NCBI GenBank assembly: GCA_964493505.1 | Contig: CAZBNP010000001.1 | Coordinates: 1-64,000 of the forward strand | From: Chryseosolibacter sp964493505 | Lineage (GTDB): Bacteria; Bacteroidota; Bacteroidia; Cytophagales; Cyclobacteriaceae | Direction: 5' to 3' | Length of the DNA stretch: 64,000 bases | Shown: in pieces, positions 9,235-18,344 of the stretch | Layout of the letters: each line of letters opens with the position of its first letter | Position numbering within the stretch: position 1 is the first letter of the stretch | Made by a program: the position numbers and the translations under genes | The notes under the pieces: model-generated | Told to the model about the DNA's origin: nothing | The model's database searches: none | Seen by the model: the letters and a program-made list of their open reading frames with translations, nothing else

Positions 9235-9588
9235 TCAATCGCTGATGGCGTCTTCAAAGTGTACTATCTCCGGCGGCACCGTTGGTTTTACTGAAATGAT
9301 ATCGAAACGGATATTACCCTGCCAGTCTGCTTTAAAAATGTAATCCTCCGCCGCGGCGTACAGCAGCTTGCGTTTAGCATCGCCGACAAAGCTTTCAGGC
9401 TCACCCCAGGCGTTTGTGCTGCGTGTCTTCACCTCGACGAATACCAGCCAATCCTGTCGCCTGACGATGAGGTCGATCTCCGCGTGGTACGACCGGTAGT
9501 TTCGCGCTACTATCTCGAATCCCCGACCGACGAGATAATCAGCAGCAAGGTCCTCGCCCGTATTCCCGGTTTCCATTTTATCGGTCAT
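9235..9588 (-). CDS. yraN: YraN/UPF0102 family endonuclease-like protein
   Basis: The conserved start TGNTGEDLAADYLVGRGF is followed by the PD-(D/E)XK-like pattern: Glu then Asp in HAEIDLIV and FVEVKTR. This is the complete UPF0102 core. The frame is open to 9624, but family members begin close to the GxxGE motif, so I place the start at 9588 (or 9576), giving about 117 residues. It is divergent from lipB with roughly 200 bases between them. The family is tied to DNA processing by structure, with no firm role. It ends 12 bases past the MORN-like gene, convergently. Confidence 0.9.
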   Translation of the reverse strand: MTDKMETGNTGEDLAADYLVGRGFEIVARNYRSYHAEIDLIVRRQDWLVFVEVKTRSTNAWGEPESFVGDAKRKLLYAAAEDYIFKADWQGNIRFDIISVKPTVPPEIVHFEDAISD

Positions 9589-9799
9589 TATTATACCTTT
9601 GAAATTGAATTTAGCGCCGGACATATCATTTCACCAAGAAGTACATCAAAGGATTACCAGACAGATTCTGGCCCTGTCAAATCCGGTGACTGTGAAAACG
9701 GAACTAAGCAAGTTCAAATAAACGTTTCTATGCCAGCCCCTTTATTCTCACTATGTATATGAGACCGTGTCGGTGGGCTCTTTGTCCAGGGATCTCGCT

Positions 9800-10501
9800 A
9801 TGAACAAGAAAACGCAATTCATCCAGCTGGGAAATATAGACTATGGGAAGGCCTGGGATTATCAGGGCGAACTCTTTGACAGCATCCTCTCTATCAAGAA
9901 AGCCAACCGTTCACTTCCCGACGATCAGCAGAAGGAAACACAGAACTACGTGATCTTCTGCGAACATCCCCACGTCTTTACCCTGGGTAAGAGAGGCAAC
10001 GCAGCCCACTTACTCGTGCGGGAAAAACTGGAATCGATACAAGCCACTTACTATCAGACTAATCGCGGGGGCGATATTACGTATCACGGCCCGGGGCAAA
10101 TCGTCGGATATCCCGTCATTGATATGGAAAACTTCTTCACCGACATACACGTCTATATGCGCCGGCTGGAGGAGTCTGTTATCCGAACACTCGGTGAGTA
10201 TAATGTATCGGCCGGAAGAATTCCCGGTCTCACCGGCGTGTGGATCGATACCGACCGGCCCGAGCGAGCGCGAAAGATCTGCGCACTCGGCGTAAAAACG
10301 AGTCGCTGGGTGACGATGCATGGGTTTGCTTTCAATGTAAATACAGACCTTCGGTATTTTGATTATATCGTACCTTGTGGCATCACCGACAAGGCAGTGA
10401 CATCGCTGCAAAAAGAACTCGGTCGTAAGGTAGATATGCCCGAAGTGGAAACCATCCTGAAGGAAAAACTTGGGGAGGAGTTTGGGTTTGAATGGTTGTA
10501 A
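9800..10501 (+). CDS. lipB: Lipoyl(octanoyl) transferase
   Basis: LipB moves octanoate from acyl carrier protein to lipoyl domains, the first step of lipoate synthesis. The signature RGGDITYHGPGQ is complete. The catalytic Lys lies in LGVKTSRW and the catalytic Cys in IVPCGI. The start at 9800 gives 233 residues and fits the family (the frame could begin at 9767). No lipA is next to it in this window. The following gene starts 60 bases on, so lipB may lead a unit that runs to the prenyltransferase at 14935. Confidence 0.96.
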   Translation: MNKKTQFIQLGNIDYGKAWDYQGELFDSILSIKKANRSLPDDQQKETQNYVIFCEHPHVFTLGKRGNAAHLLVREKLESIQATYYQTNRGGDITYHGPGQIVGYPVIDMENFFTDIHVYMRRLEESVIRTLGEYNVSAGRIPGLTGVWIDTDRPERARKICALGVKTSRWVTMHGFAFNVNTDLRYFDYIVPCGITDKAVTSLQKELGRKVDMPEVETILKEKLGEEFGFEWL

Positions 10502-10561
10502 GGGAAACAGGGATTAAGATCTTGGGGGCAGAGGTGAGTGGGATATGAACTAACGAACACA

Positions 10562-10972
10562 ATGATCAAAGACATAGCAATACCGGAAGTAACCAATGTT
10601 TCCATCGCGGCGGTAAAAACAACCGACGCTGACAGAACTGAATGGCGGGTTTATCTCATCAACAACAATGACGTAGCGTTGGAAAATACGCTGGTGGCGA
10701 GCAAAGGCTATGGAGAGAAAGATGGTCTGCCCCGGAATACTTCCATACTCCGTCATTTCCTGGAGACCGTACGGCCGGGGAGTACTACTCTTATTGAGCC
10801 GATCGATCCCGCTGTCTTTGTTCTGAACAACGAATACTGGGTGAGCTACTACATCGGAACACAGATATATGACAAGCGATTCGTATTTGCCCCCGGCACT
10901 ATAAGCGAGGAGAAAATCTCTTTCATCAAAGAATTGGAGATGGAAGGGGTTATCAGCACGCCGTCAAAATAG
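10562..10972 (+). CDS. Conserved small cytosolic protein, function unknown
   Basis: From the ATG at 10562 this is a 136-residue soluble protein without signal peptide or membrane helix. It reads WRVYLINNNDVALENTLVASKGYG and later LNNEYWVSYYIG, a pattern I associate with an uncharacterised Bacteroidota family. No catalytic signature is visible. It lies 60 bases after lipB and 23 before the exonuclease gene on the same strand, so it is probably part of that unit. An in-frame upstream start at 10538 is possible but less likely. Confidence 0.7.
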   Translation: MIKDIAIPEVTNVSIAAVKTTDADRTEWRVYLINNNDVALENTLVASKGYGEKDGLPRNTSILRHFLETVRPGSTTLIEPIDPAVFVLNNEYWVSYYIGTQIYDKRFVFAPGTISEEKISFIKELEMEGVISTPSK

Positions 10973-10995
10973 AATTCATCCGGAACAACACACCT

Positions 10996-11712
10996 ATGAT
11001 CCCCGAACTCCGCGACATCCTTTTTATCGACATTGAAACGGTTGCTGCAACCGACAACTACGCCAGCCTGGATGAGCGACTCAAAATGCAATGGTCGCGG
11101 AAAGCCAACTTCTTCCGCCGTGACTCCCAACTCACTGACGAGGAACTCTTCCACGAGCGCGCCGGTATCCATGCCGAGTTCGGGAAGATCGTGTGTATCG
11201 CCGTGGGAAGATATGTGGACACGGAATCGGGCGGCCTGGGGCTCCGGACGAAGGTCTACAGTGACCACGACGAAACAACTCTGCTGCTGGAATTTAAACA
11301 GATGGTCGAAAAATTTGACGCCGCAAACCTCCGGCTGTGTGCGCACAACGGCAAAGAGTTTGACTATCCCTACCTATGCCGGAGAATGTTGATTAATTCC
11401 ATACCTTTACCTGCAGTACTCAACCTCTCGGGCAAGAAAAGCTGGGAGGTACCGCACCTGGATACAATGGAAATGTGGAAGTTCGGGGATTACAAGCACT
11501 TTACATCGCTGGATCTGCTTGCCGCTCTTTTTATGATCCCCTCCAGCAAAAACAAGATCGACGGCAGTCAGGTAAATCACGTGTACCATCGCGATAAAGA
11601 CCTCGAGACTATCAGCGAATATTGCAGAGGCGACGTCGTTGTACTGGCACAGTTATTTTTGCGGCTCAAGGGCTATCCCCTCATGCCCGAGGCTAATATT
11701 CTAATCGCGTAA
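10996..11712 (+). CDS. 3'-5' exonuclease, DnaQ/PolB-like (DEDDy type)
   Basis: This 238-residue protein has the three exonuclease blocks: FIDIET with Asp12 and Glu14 (ExoI), CAHNGKEFDYPYL (ExoII) and YCRGDVVVLAQL (ExoIII, with the Tyr-x3-Asp of the DEDDy class). It would remove nucleotides from 3' ends of DNA or RNA in the cytoplasm. It is a stand-alone exonuclease with no polymerase domain. It ends 6 bases before rnr, so the two are almost certainly cotranscribed, an apt pairing of two 3'-5' nucleases. Confidence 0.9.
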   Translation: MIPELRDILFIDIETVAATDNYASLDERLKMQWSRKANFFRRDSQLTDEELFHERAGIHAEFGKIVCIAVGRYVDTESGGLGLRTKVYSDHDETTLLLEFKQMVEKFDAANLRLCAHNGKEFDYPYLCRRMLINSIPLPAVLNLSGKKSWEVPHLDTMEMWKFGDYKHFTSLDLLAALFMIPSSKNKIDGSQVNHVYHRDKDLETISEYCRGDVVVLAQLFLRLKGYPLMPEANILIA

Positions 11713-11718
11713 TCCGCA

Positions 11719-13899
11719 ATGAGCAAGAAAAAAAAAGAAACCCGGACCAAAAAAAAAGAGGGCCAGGAGAATAAACAAAAGAGCCGATACAAACAGGCTA
11801 TCCTCGACCTGCTCGCCAATGCGCGAAAGGGCCTTTCGCTGACACAAATCATCCGAAAGACCGGCGCCAAGAAAAAAGAAGACCTGAAGACTATTGAAAA
11901 ATATCTCGGTTCCCAGTTGGACGCGAACCAGGTGCAGAAGCTCGACAACGGAAATTTCGCGCTCGCGCAGAGCCAGGACGAGTACACGGGGACTGTTGAC
12001 CATGTAAGCTCCCGTTTTGCCTACGTCGACATCGGCGACGAAAATGATATCTACGTCAAAACCAAAGACCTCGCTTCGGCAGTCGATGGCGACACCGTCA
12101 AGGTCGTGGTTCTTTCAGCGCGACATGGAGAGCACCGCGAAGGAAGAGTTGTTGAAATAGTCAGCCGAAACCGCACGCGCTTCGCCGGCCGAATAGAAGT
12201 TATGCAGAACTTCGCGTTCGTGATCCCGGATTTCAGGAAAATCCACACCGACTTCTTTGTATATCCCGAAAACACAAACGGCGCAAAAAACAACGATAAG
12301 GTTGTAATAGAAGTTGTTTCGTGGGCTGAAGATGACAAGAAACCGGAAGCGAAAGTCGTGGAGGTTCTCGGGAAGGCAGGCGAGAACGAGGCGGAGATAC
12401 ACTCCATCATGGCAGAGTTTGATCTGCCTTTCCGGTTTCCGGAGCAGGTTGAAAAGGAGTCTGACAAAATCGAAGAGGGTATCACCGGGAAGGAGATCAG
12501 CAAACGCAGAGATTTCCGCGACACCATCACATTCACCATCGACCCTGCGGACGCGAAAGACTTCGACGACGCGCTTTCGTTCAGGAAACTTGACAACGGT
12601 CACTACGAGATCGGTGTACACATCGCTGACGTCACCCACTACGTATTGCCAAACACCCCGCTTGAAGAGGAGGCATACCATCGCGCCACATCGGTGTATC
12701 TCGTAGACAGGACTATCCCGATGCTACCCGAGCGGCTTTCCAACGGGTTGTGTTCCTTGCGACCAAACGAAGACAAACTCACTTTTGCCGCGGTATTTGA
12801 AATTGATGACAAAGGAAAGGTTCACGGTGAATGGTTCGGTCGCACCGTCATTCACTCCGACAAGCGCTTCAGCTATGAAGAAGCCCAGGACGCTATCGAA
12901 ACCGGTCTCGGCGCATTCTCCGAGGAACTCATCACACTCAATGACATCGCCAAAAAACTCCGCAAAGAAAGATTCTCAAAAGGCGCTGTGAATTTCGAGA
13001 CGACTGAAGTGAAATTCAAGCTCGACGACAAAGGCAAACCCCTTGCGGTGGTTCCCAAAATTCGCAAAGACGCACACAAGCTCATCGAAGAGTTTATGCT
13101 TCTCGCCAATAGATCGGTCGCCACATTCATCTTCAACTACAAAAAAGGCAAAGAAAAAAATACGTTTGTCTATCGCATCCACGATTTTCCGGATCCCGAC
13201 AAGGTTAAAGACTTCGCATTGTTTGCACGTCAGTTTGGTCACCGCATGGACGTTGAGGAATCGTCTATCAGCCAGTCGCTGAACAGCCTGATGACCGCCA
13301 TTGAAGGGAAACCGGAGCAACATGTACTCGAGCAGTTGGCGATCAGAACGATGGCGAAGGCAAAATACTCCACTGATCCGAAAGGACACTTCGGTCTTGC
13401 ATTCAGCCACTACTCGCATTTCACCTCCCCTATACGTCGCTATCCGGATATGATGGCGCACCGCTTACTCCAGCATTACCTCGACGATGGCAAGCCCGTA
13501 TCAAAACCGGAGTACGATGAGCGATGTGACCATTCATCCGAAAGAGAAAAGCGCGCAGCGGATGCAGAGCGCGCTTCTATTAAGTACAAGCAGGTGGAGT
13601 TTATGACCTATGCGGAAAAGAAAGATTATGATGGCCTGATTTCCGGCGTCACAGAATGGGGTCTTTATGTGGAGATCATTGAAACAAAGTGCGAGGGCAT
13701 GATTCGCATAGCCGACATTACCGACGACTTTTACGAATTCGACGAAAAAAACTACCGCATTCTCGGACGCCGCACGGGAAAGGTGTACCGGCTTGGCGAT
13801 CGGATTCGCGTTCATGTCAAAAAGACCGACATCAACCGCCGTCTGATCGACCTGGTATTCGCAGGCGAGAAACGCGCGGCTACTAAAAAGGAGTGGTAA
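11719..13899 (+). CDS. rnr: Ribonuclease R
   Basis: RNase R degrades structured RNA processively from the 3' end. The 726-residue protein has a basic N-terminal helix-turn-helix region, two cold-shock domains (about residues 70-230), the RNB catalytic domain with the aspartate cluster DPADAKDFDDALSF at 275-288, and a C-terminal S1 domain (about 635-715). The frame opens with two runs of nine adenines (11728-11736 and 11749-11757) coding for lysines, a potential slippage site. It sits between the exonuclease gene (6-base gap) and the prenyltransferase gene (13-base gap). Confidence 0.97.
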   Translation: MSKKKKETRTKKKEGQENKQKSRYKQAILDLLANARKGLSLTQIIRKTGAKKKEDLKTIEKYLGSQLDANQVQKLDNGNFALAQSQDEYTGTVDHVSSRFAYVDIGDENDIYVKTKDLASAVDGDTVKVVVLSARHGEHREGRVVEIVSRNRTRFAGRIEVMQNFAFVIPDFRKIHTDFFVYPENTNGAKNNDKVVIEVVSWAEDDKKPEAKVVEVLGKAGENEAEIHSIMAEFDLPFRFPEQVEKESDKIEEGITGKEISKRRDFRDTITFTIDPADAKDFDDALSFRKLDNGHYEIGVHIADVTHYVLPNTPLEEEAYHRATSVYLVDRTIPMLPERLSNGLCSLRPNEDKLTFAAVFEIDDKGKVHGEWFGRTVIHSDKRFSYEEAQDAIETGLGAFSEELITLNDIAKKLRKERFSKGAVNFETTEVKFKLDDKGKPLAVVPKIRKDAHKLIEEFMLLANRSVATFIFNYKKGKEKNTFVYRIHDFPDPDKVKDFALFARQFGHRMDVEESSISQSLNSLMTAIEGKPEQHVLEQLAIRTMAKAKYSTDPKGHFGLAFSHYSHFTSPIRRYPDMMAHRLLQHYLDDGKPVSKPEYDERCDHSSEREKRAADAERASIKYKQVEFMTYAEKKDYDGLISGVTEWGLYVEIIETKCEGMIRIADITDDFYEFDEKNYRILGRRTGKVYRLGDRIRVHVKKTDINRRLIDLVFAGEKRAATKKEW

Positions 13900-13912
13900 A
13901 AGGTTACGATTT

Positions 13913-14935
13913 ATGGCTTCTACCAACGTATCCGGTATCCGCGGCAAAACAAATCAGACACAAGCTATTCTCCGACGCTATCAAGGCTGGCTGGAGACAG
14001 CGATCAATCGGCAAAAGTTCGGCAAAACCCCCGATTCGTTATATGAACCTATCCGCTACCTGATGCAACTCGGAGGTAAGCGAATGCGCCCTATGTTAAC
14101 GCTATTGGCCTACTCGTTGTATCGCGACGATGTAAGACGAATCATCCCCTATGCCGTCGCCGTAGAGAGCTTTCACAATTTTACCCTCATGCACGACGAC
14201 ATTATGGACAAGGCTCCGCTGCGACGCGGCCAGGCTACCGTCCATAAGAAGTGGAACACCAACACGGCAATCCTTTCCGGCGATGTAATGCTGATAAAAG
14301 TGTACGAGATGTTCAACTCGCTCGAGGCGGGAAAGCTTAAAGCCGTGCTGACCGCCTTTAATAAATGCGCGGCAGAAGTATGTGAAGGCCAGCAATGGGA
14401 TATGGCGTTTGAAACAACGGATCGGGTAAGCGAAAAGCAATACCTGACGATGATCCGGCAAAAGACTGCGGTACTCCTGGGTTTCGCTCTCGAGCTCGGC
14501 GCCATCCTCGCCGATGCACCGGAAAAAGATCGAAAGGCACTTCGTGAGTTTGGCATTAACATCGGTATCGGGTTTCAACTTACAGACGATCTTCTCGACG
14601 CCTTTGCCGATCCGAAGAAATTCGGCAAGCAGGTAGGGGGCGACATCACAGCCAATAAAAAGACCTATCTGCTTATCACCGCACTCGAACAGGCCCGGGG
14701 GAAGAAGCGCACGGCACTCAGAGGCTGGCTGACCATCGGCGGCTATCGGAAAGCTGAAAAAGTTAATGCGGTGAAGAATCTCTACGAACAGCTGCAGGTT
14801 CCCGTCATGGTAGAAAAGAAGATCGATCAGTATTTCAGGAAAGGATTCCGCAATCTCGACGCAATATCAGGCGACGCCGCACAGGTCGCCGCGCTGAAGC
14901 ACTATGCCGAGGGGCTCCTCGAAAGACAATCGTGA
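13913..14935 (+). CDS. Polyprenyl diphosphate synthase (IspB/IspA-like)
   Basis: This 340-residue protein has GGKRMRP near the N-terminus, the first aspartate-rich motif DDIMD at residues 95-99, LSGDVML, and the second aspartate-rich motif in FQLTDDLLDAF followed by GGDITANKKTYL. It builds trans-isoprenoid diphosphates from isopentenyl diphosphate, for quinone side chains or shorter products. The bulky residues HNFTLM just before the first motif set chain length, but I cannot predict the product reliably. It is the last gene of the lipB-rnr unit and is followed by a strong terminator. Confidence 0.93.
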   Translation: MASTNVSGIRGKTNQTQAILRRYQGWLETAINRQKFGKTPDSLYEPIRYLMQLGGKRMRPMLTLLAYSLYRDDVRRIIPYAVAVESFHNFTLMHDDIMDKAPLRRGQATVHKKWNTNTAILSGDVMLIKVYEMFNSLEAGKLKAVLTAFNKCAAEVCEGQQWDMAFETTDRVSEKQYLTMIRQKTAVLLGFALELGAILADAPEKDRKALREFGINIGIGFQLTDDLLDAFADPKKFGKQVGGDITANKKTYLLITALEQARGKKRTALRGWLTIGGYRKAEKVNAVKNLYEQLQVPVMVEKKIDQYFRKGFRNLDAISGDAAQVAALKHYAEGLLERQS

Positions 14936-14947
14936 GAGCATGTTTTA

Positions 14948-14975
14948 CCGGCCGATTTTCCCCGGCCGGCTTTTT
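14948..14975 (+). terminator. Rho-independent terminator after the prenyltransferase gene
   Basis: CCGGCCG (14948-14954) and CGGCCGG (14963-14969) form a G/C-rich 7-bp stem with an 8-base loop, followed by C and five T. It closes the transcription unit that ends at 14935. Confidence 0.85.
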
Positions 14976-15037
14976 CAATCACAACTATACCCGTATATTT
15001 CTTCACGCAATTCTGCAAACCCAGAACACATCATTGC

Positions 15038-16237
15038 ATGAAACCCATCGACATCACCCGACTCTCGCTAATGATGTTCCTCGAATACTTCGTCTGGGGG
15101 GCATGGTACGTGACGCTGAGTACTTACATGGCGCACCAACTCGACGCCAGTGGTACACAGATCGGGGCAGCATACAACGCACTGGCTATTGCGACCATGA
15201 TCTCGCCTTTCTTCGTCGGCATGGTGGCCGACCGGTTTTTCGCGGCGCAGAAGATCATGGCCATACTCCACATCGGCGGTGCGGTATTGCTTTACTTCGC
15301 CTCAATGGTCGAGAACAGCACTGGATTTTACTGGCTGGTGCTGGTGTACTCCCTTCTGTATATGCCTACCATTGCCCTGTCGAACAACATCGCTTTCCAG
15401 GCCATGAGTGATCCCGGCAGAATGTTCCCCTGGGTACGTGTGTTTGGAACGATTGGCTGGATCGCAGCCGGTGTCATGATTATTGCGTTCGACATCGAAG
15501 GCACCGCCGCGACCTTCCAGATGGCTGCCGTCGCATCGCTGGCTTTGGGACTTTTCAGTTACGCTCTTCCCAACACACCGCCAAAAGGCAAAGTCGCCGA
15601 CACCTCCGCTTCAAAAGCTATTGGCGCCGAAGCCTTCGTTCTTCTGAAGAACAAGCCCTACCTGATATTCTTTATTGCCGCAGTGCTGGTCTGCATTCCG
15701 TTGTCGTTTTACTACGGCTTTGCCAACCTCTTTCTCAACGAAGCCGGTCTGGAGGACGCCGCGGGTAAGATGACGCTGGGACAGGCCTCGGAAGCTATTT
15801 TCATTCTCGCCATCCCCTTCCTGTTCTACCGAATCGGTGTCAAGAACATGGTACTCATTGGAATGGTCGCGTGGTTTCTCCGATATATTTTCTTCGCACA
15901 TGGCGATGCCGCCGACAACGTCTGGATGCTTTACGCAGGCATTGTTCTTCACGGGATCTGTTACGACTTTTTCTTCGTGACCGGATACATGTACACAGAA
16001 AGGAAAGCCGGCGAAAAGATCAAGAACGCTGCGCAGGGACTATTCACATTTGCGACCTACGGACTGGGGATGTTTATTGGTACGGCCGTGTCGGGTGTGG
16101 TGGCAGATTTTTATAAAGTCGACGGGCAATTCCAGTGGACACAGATATGGTACGTACCCGCGGGCATAGCGATGATCGTATTGCTCTATTTCGTGGTCTT
16201 TTTTAAGGAAAAACGCGATATCAAACCAGCTACTTAA
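15038..16237 (+). CDS. Nucleoside:H+ symporter-like MFS transporter
   Basis: This 399-residue inner-membrane protein has twelve hydrophobic segments. The N-terminus (RLSLMMFLEYFVWGAWYVTL) and the block TIGWIAAGVM match the NupG/XapB nucleoside proton symporter family within the major facilitator superfamily. It would take up nucleosides. It follows a terminator and so has its own promoter in 14976-15037. No nucleoside catabolic gene is next to it. The substrate is inferred from family resemblance only. Confidence 0.85.
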   Translation: MKPIDITRLSLMMFLEYFVWGAWYVTLSTYMAHQLDASGTQIGAAYNALAIATMISPFFVGMVADRFFAAQKIMAILHIGGAVLLYFASMVENSTGFYWLVLVYSLLYMPTIALSNNIAFQAMSDPGRMFPWVRVFGTIGWIAAGVMIIAFDIEGTAATFQMAAVASLALGLFSYALPNTPPKGKVADTSASKAIGAEAFVLLKNKPYLIFFIAAVLVCIPLSFYYGFANLFLNEAGLEDAAGKMTLGQASEAIFILAIPFLFYRIGVKNMVLIGMVAWFLRYIFFAHGDAADNVWMLYAGIVLHGICYDFFFVTGYMYTERKAGEKIKNAAQGLFTFATYGLGMFIGTAVSGVVADFYKVDGQFQWTQIWYVPAGIAMIVLLYFVVFFKEKRDIKPAT

Positions 16238-16311
16238 GAAGGGTAAAAAAAAACCAGGAAAACCGGAGCGCGAAAAATTGAAAATCAATTTTGCGGCCCC
16301 TAATTTCGGGT

Positions 16312-16914
16312 ATGAAAAAAGATCACAACCAACTACGCGAACCTGTGCTGGTCTATGACAAGAAGCACGTTTCAGCACACGAATATCTGCAATTCGAACG
16401 CCAGGCTCTGACAAAACATGAGTACTATCAAAACGAAGTCTTTGACATGGCCGGTGCGGGCCTTCGCCACAACAAAATATTTTCTAACGTCTTTGGGAAG
16501 CTGGCCATTCACCTAACCGGAAATCCCTGTCAGGTTTATGGCAGTGACCTCCGGGTTCACATCCCCGAAAATACCCTCTACACATACCCCGATATCTCCA
16601 TCGTATGTGGAGATCCCCAAACTTCCAAAGAAGATGATGATTCCATCACTACTCCTGTTGTATTGATTGAAATACTCTCTCCCTCCACAAAAAGTTATGA
16701 CCGCGGAGAGAAGTTCAGGCTCTATCAGGACATTCCAACTTTAAAGGAATTCATCCTGATTGATTCCGAGTCAGTTGATGTTGAAGTTTTCCGGAAATCC
16801 GATCACACGTTCTGGACCCCTGAACAACACCGGAGCCTCTCCGAAAGTCTGCGGCTCATGTCAGCAAACTTTTCAATCTCACTGTCCGAAATCTACAGGG
16901 GCGTAACAGTCTAA
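16312..16914 (+). CDS. Uma2-family (DUF820) PD-(D/E)XK nuclease-like protein
   Basis: The ATG at 16312 gives 200 residues, and the frame is open to 16291. The restriction-endonuclase-like core is visible: YPDISIV carries the PD, then VLIEILSPSTKSYDRGEKF carries the Glu and the family signature, and LKEFILID follows. Uma2 proteins are abundant in cyanobacteria and some Bacteroidota. Their role is unknown, with links to mobile DNA or defence only suspected. It is convergent with the glycosyltransferase gene with 5 bases between them, and nothing here ties it to a mobile element. Confidence 0.88.
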   Translation: MKKDHNQLREPVLVYDKKHVSAHEYLQFERQALTKHEYYQNEVFDMAGAGLRHNKIFSNVFGKLAIHLTGNPCQVYGSDLRVHIPENTLYTYPDISIVCGDPQTSKEDDDSITTPVVLIEILSPSTKSYDRGEKFRLYQDIPTLKEFILIDSESVDVEVFRKSDHTFWTPEQHRSLSESLRLMSANFSISLSEIYRGVTV

Positions 16915-16919
16915 TTATA

Positions 16920-18110
16920 TCACACCGCCTCCGGATCAAACCTTCCGACCAGTTCAAGGTATCGGTTTCCCAATGTGATCCTGGAATATTTCTGCGCGAG
17001 GTGTCTCGCACGCCCGCTGAAGGCTTGCATTAGTTCCGGGTCGTCCACAAACGGTTTGATCTTCGCAGGAAAGTCGTTCGCGTTTTCAGGGTCGACAAAT
17101 ACACCGCATTGTTCACGTCTGATTTCTTCTTCAATCCACCCGCCAAAATTTACGACCGTGAGCTTACCCGCCGCAAGCCCGTCGAAATATTTATTCGGTG
17201 AGCCCGTTTCAAGAATCTTCACCGGCAGGTATGAAACAAAATTCGCGTCAGTCACATTCATTATCTCACGGATCCCGCTTCGGTTTTGGAAGGGCACGAC
17301 CGATAGGTTTCGCAGTTCGAGTCTTGCGGCATACGCCTGCATTTCATCGAGCATCGCGCCATCGCCGCATAGAAGAAAGCGAACAGGCATATTTCCAGCC
17401 TGCGCTGCCGCGGCGCAGTCCAGGAAGTGCTGAAGGCCATTGGCGATACCCAAAGCACCCATGTAGGAGACCACAAATTTGCCCTGAACGGCAAACTTCT
17501 GCTGCAGTACCGGGTCCTTCTTCTCAGGCTGAAAGAACCGGGTATCTGCCATATTGGGAATAACAAAGATATCCTTTTCAGGAATCTTTGACGCGATAGC
17601 CTGGCGGATCGGATCGGACAACGCCACAATAGCCGACGCACGCTCATAGATCGCCCGCTCCATCTTATACAAAAAACGTTTGATCAGAGTATTTCGAATA
17701 AACCCCATTTGTATGGGTGCGTCTGGCCAGAGGTCGCCGACCTCAAAGATGTAGGGAACACCATACTTCCGGCTCACCCAGCGGGCAGCCAGCCCTGCCG
17801 TGAGGGGTGTGGAGATCGCATAACAAACATCAGCATCGCGATGTTGCGAAGAAATTTTCACCGCTTTAACGGCAAATCTATAGAAGGAATACAAGCGCCG
17901 GTAAAATCCGAACCGGTTGTCGTAGGCGACAGGCAGATAGTGAACGTGGATCCCGTCTATCTGTTCCACACGGCAACCATCGCCGTTGTGGCCGGTGATA
18001 ACAACCGCCTGGAAGCCATTTTCAACCAGCGCCTTCGCGAGATAGTAGGACCGGAGCGGACCTCCGCCCTGCGGCGTTTTAAAATGCTGGTGAATAATAA
18101 GGACTTTCAC
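16920..18110 (-). CDS. Glycosyltransferase family 4 (WcaI/WbuB-like)
   Basis: This 396-residue protein has the GT-B fold pattern. The N-terminal domain begins KVLIIHQHFKTPQGGGPLRSYYLAKAL and the donor-binding domain starts near YMGALGIANGL. The usual E-x7-E motif is modified, with SPNKYFDGLAAGK near residue 305. It resembles enzymes that add sugars during exopolysaccharide or lipopolysaccharide assembly on the cytoplasmic side of the membrane. It starts 6 bases after the end of the small overlapping gene, so it is probably in the same transcript as the sigma factor. No other surface-polysaccharide gene is nearby. Confidence 0.9.
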   Translation of the reverse strand: MKVLIIHQHFKTPQGGGPLRSYYLAKALVENGFQAVVITGHNGDGCRVEQIDGIHVHYLPVAYDNRFGFYRRLYSFYRFAVKAVKISSQHRDADVCYAISTPLTAGLAARWVSRKYGVPYIFEVGDLWPDAPIQMGFIRNTLIKRFLYKMERAIYERASAIVALSDPIRQAIASKIPEKDIFVIPNMADTRFFQPEKKDPVLQQKFAVQGKFVVSYMGALGIANGLQHFLDCAAAAQAGNMPVRFLLCGDGAMLDEMQAYAARLELRNLSVVPFQNRSGIREIMNVTDANFVSYLPVKILETGSPNKYFDGLAAGKLTVVNFGGWIEEEIRREQCGVFVDPENANDFPAKIKPFVDDPELMQAFSGRARHLAQKYSRITLGNRYLELVGRFDPEAV

Positions 18111-18116
18111 GACAGA

Positions 18117-18344
18117 CTACTTCGCCTGCAGTGTTCTCGAATGATTAAGGATATTATCGATCGACTGTTTCGAGGGTTCCAATACAACACCGTCCAGCTC
18201 TTGTAGGGTTGCGCGGACGTCGTTGTACAGTGCCTTCAGGTTGCCGTTGCAGATAAGGGCACGGTCAATCTCGTCGTTCTCTTCCTCCGTCGTCTCGTGG
18301 TATAAATACCTGACTAAATCCGTCCGGGTAAATGTTTTTATCAT
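18117..18344 (-). CDS. Small protein overlapping an ECF sigma gene, possible anti-sigma-like partner
   Basis: This 75-residue acidic, soluble protein (DLVRYLYHETTEEENDEIDRAL) begins inside the 3' end of the sigma factor gene in another frame, overlapping it by 80 bases. This suggests coupled translation. Its N-terminus resembles the cytoplasmic helical segment of Bacteroidota anti-sigma factors, but there is no zinc-binding HxxxCxxC motif and no membrane helix. It could therefore be a soluble modulator of the sigma factor. This is inference from position and pattern only. Confidence 0.65.
   Translation of the reverse strand: MIKTFTRTDLVRYLYHETTEEENDEIDRALICNGNLKALYNDVRATLQELDGVVLEPSKQSIDNILNHSRTLQAK

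Noticed and set aside
16312..16914. Mobile element or defence island around the Uma2 gene
   Set aside because: No integrase, transposase, repeat or toxin-antitoxin partner is present, and both neighbours are ordinary genes.
18265..18344. Frameshift in the ECF sigma factor
   Set aside because: The odd C-terminal tail could suggest one, but regions 2 and 4 are complete and the tail coincides with the overlapping small gene, so an extended stop is the simpler reading.
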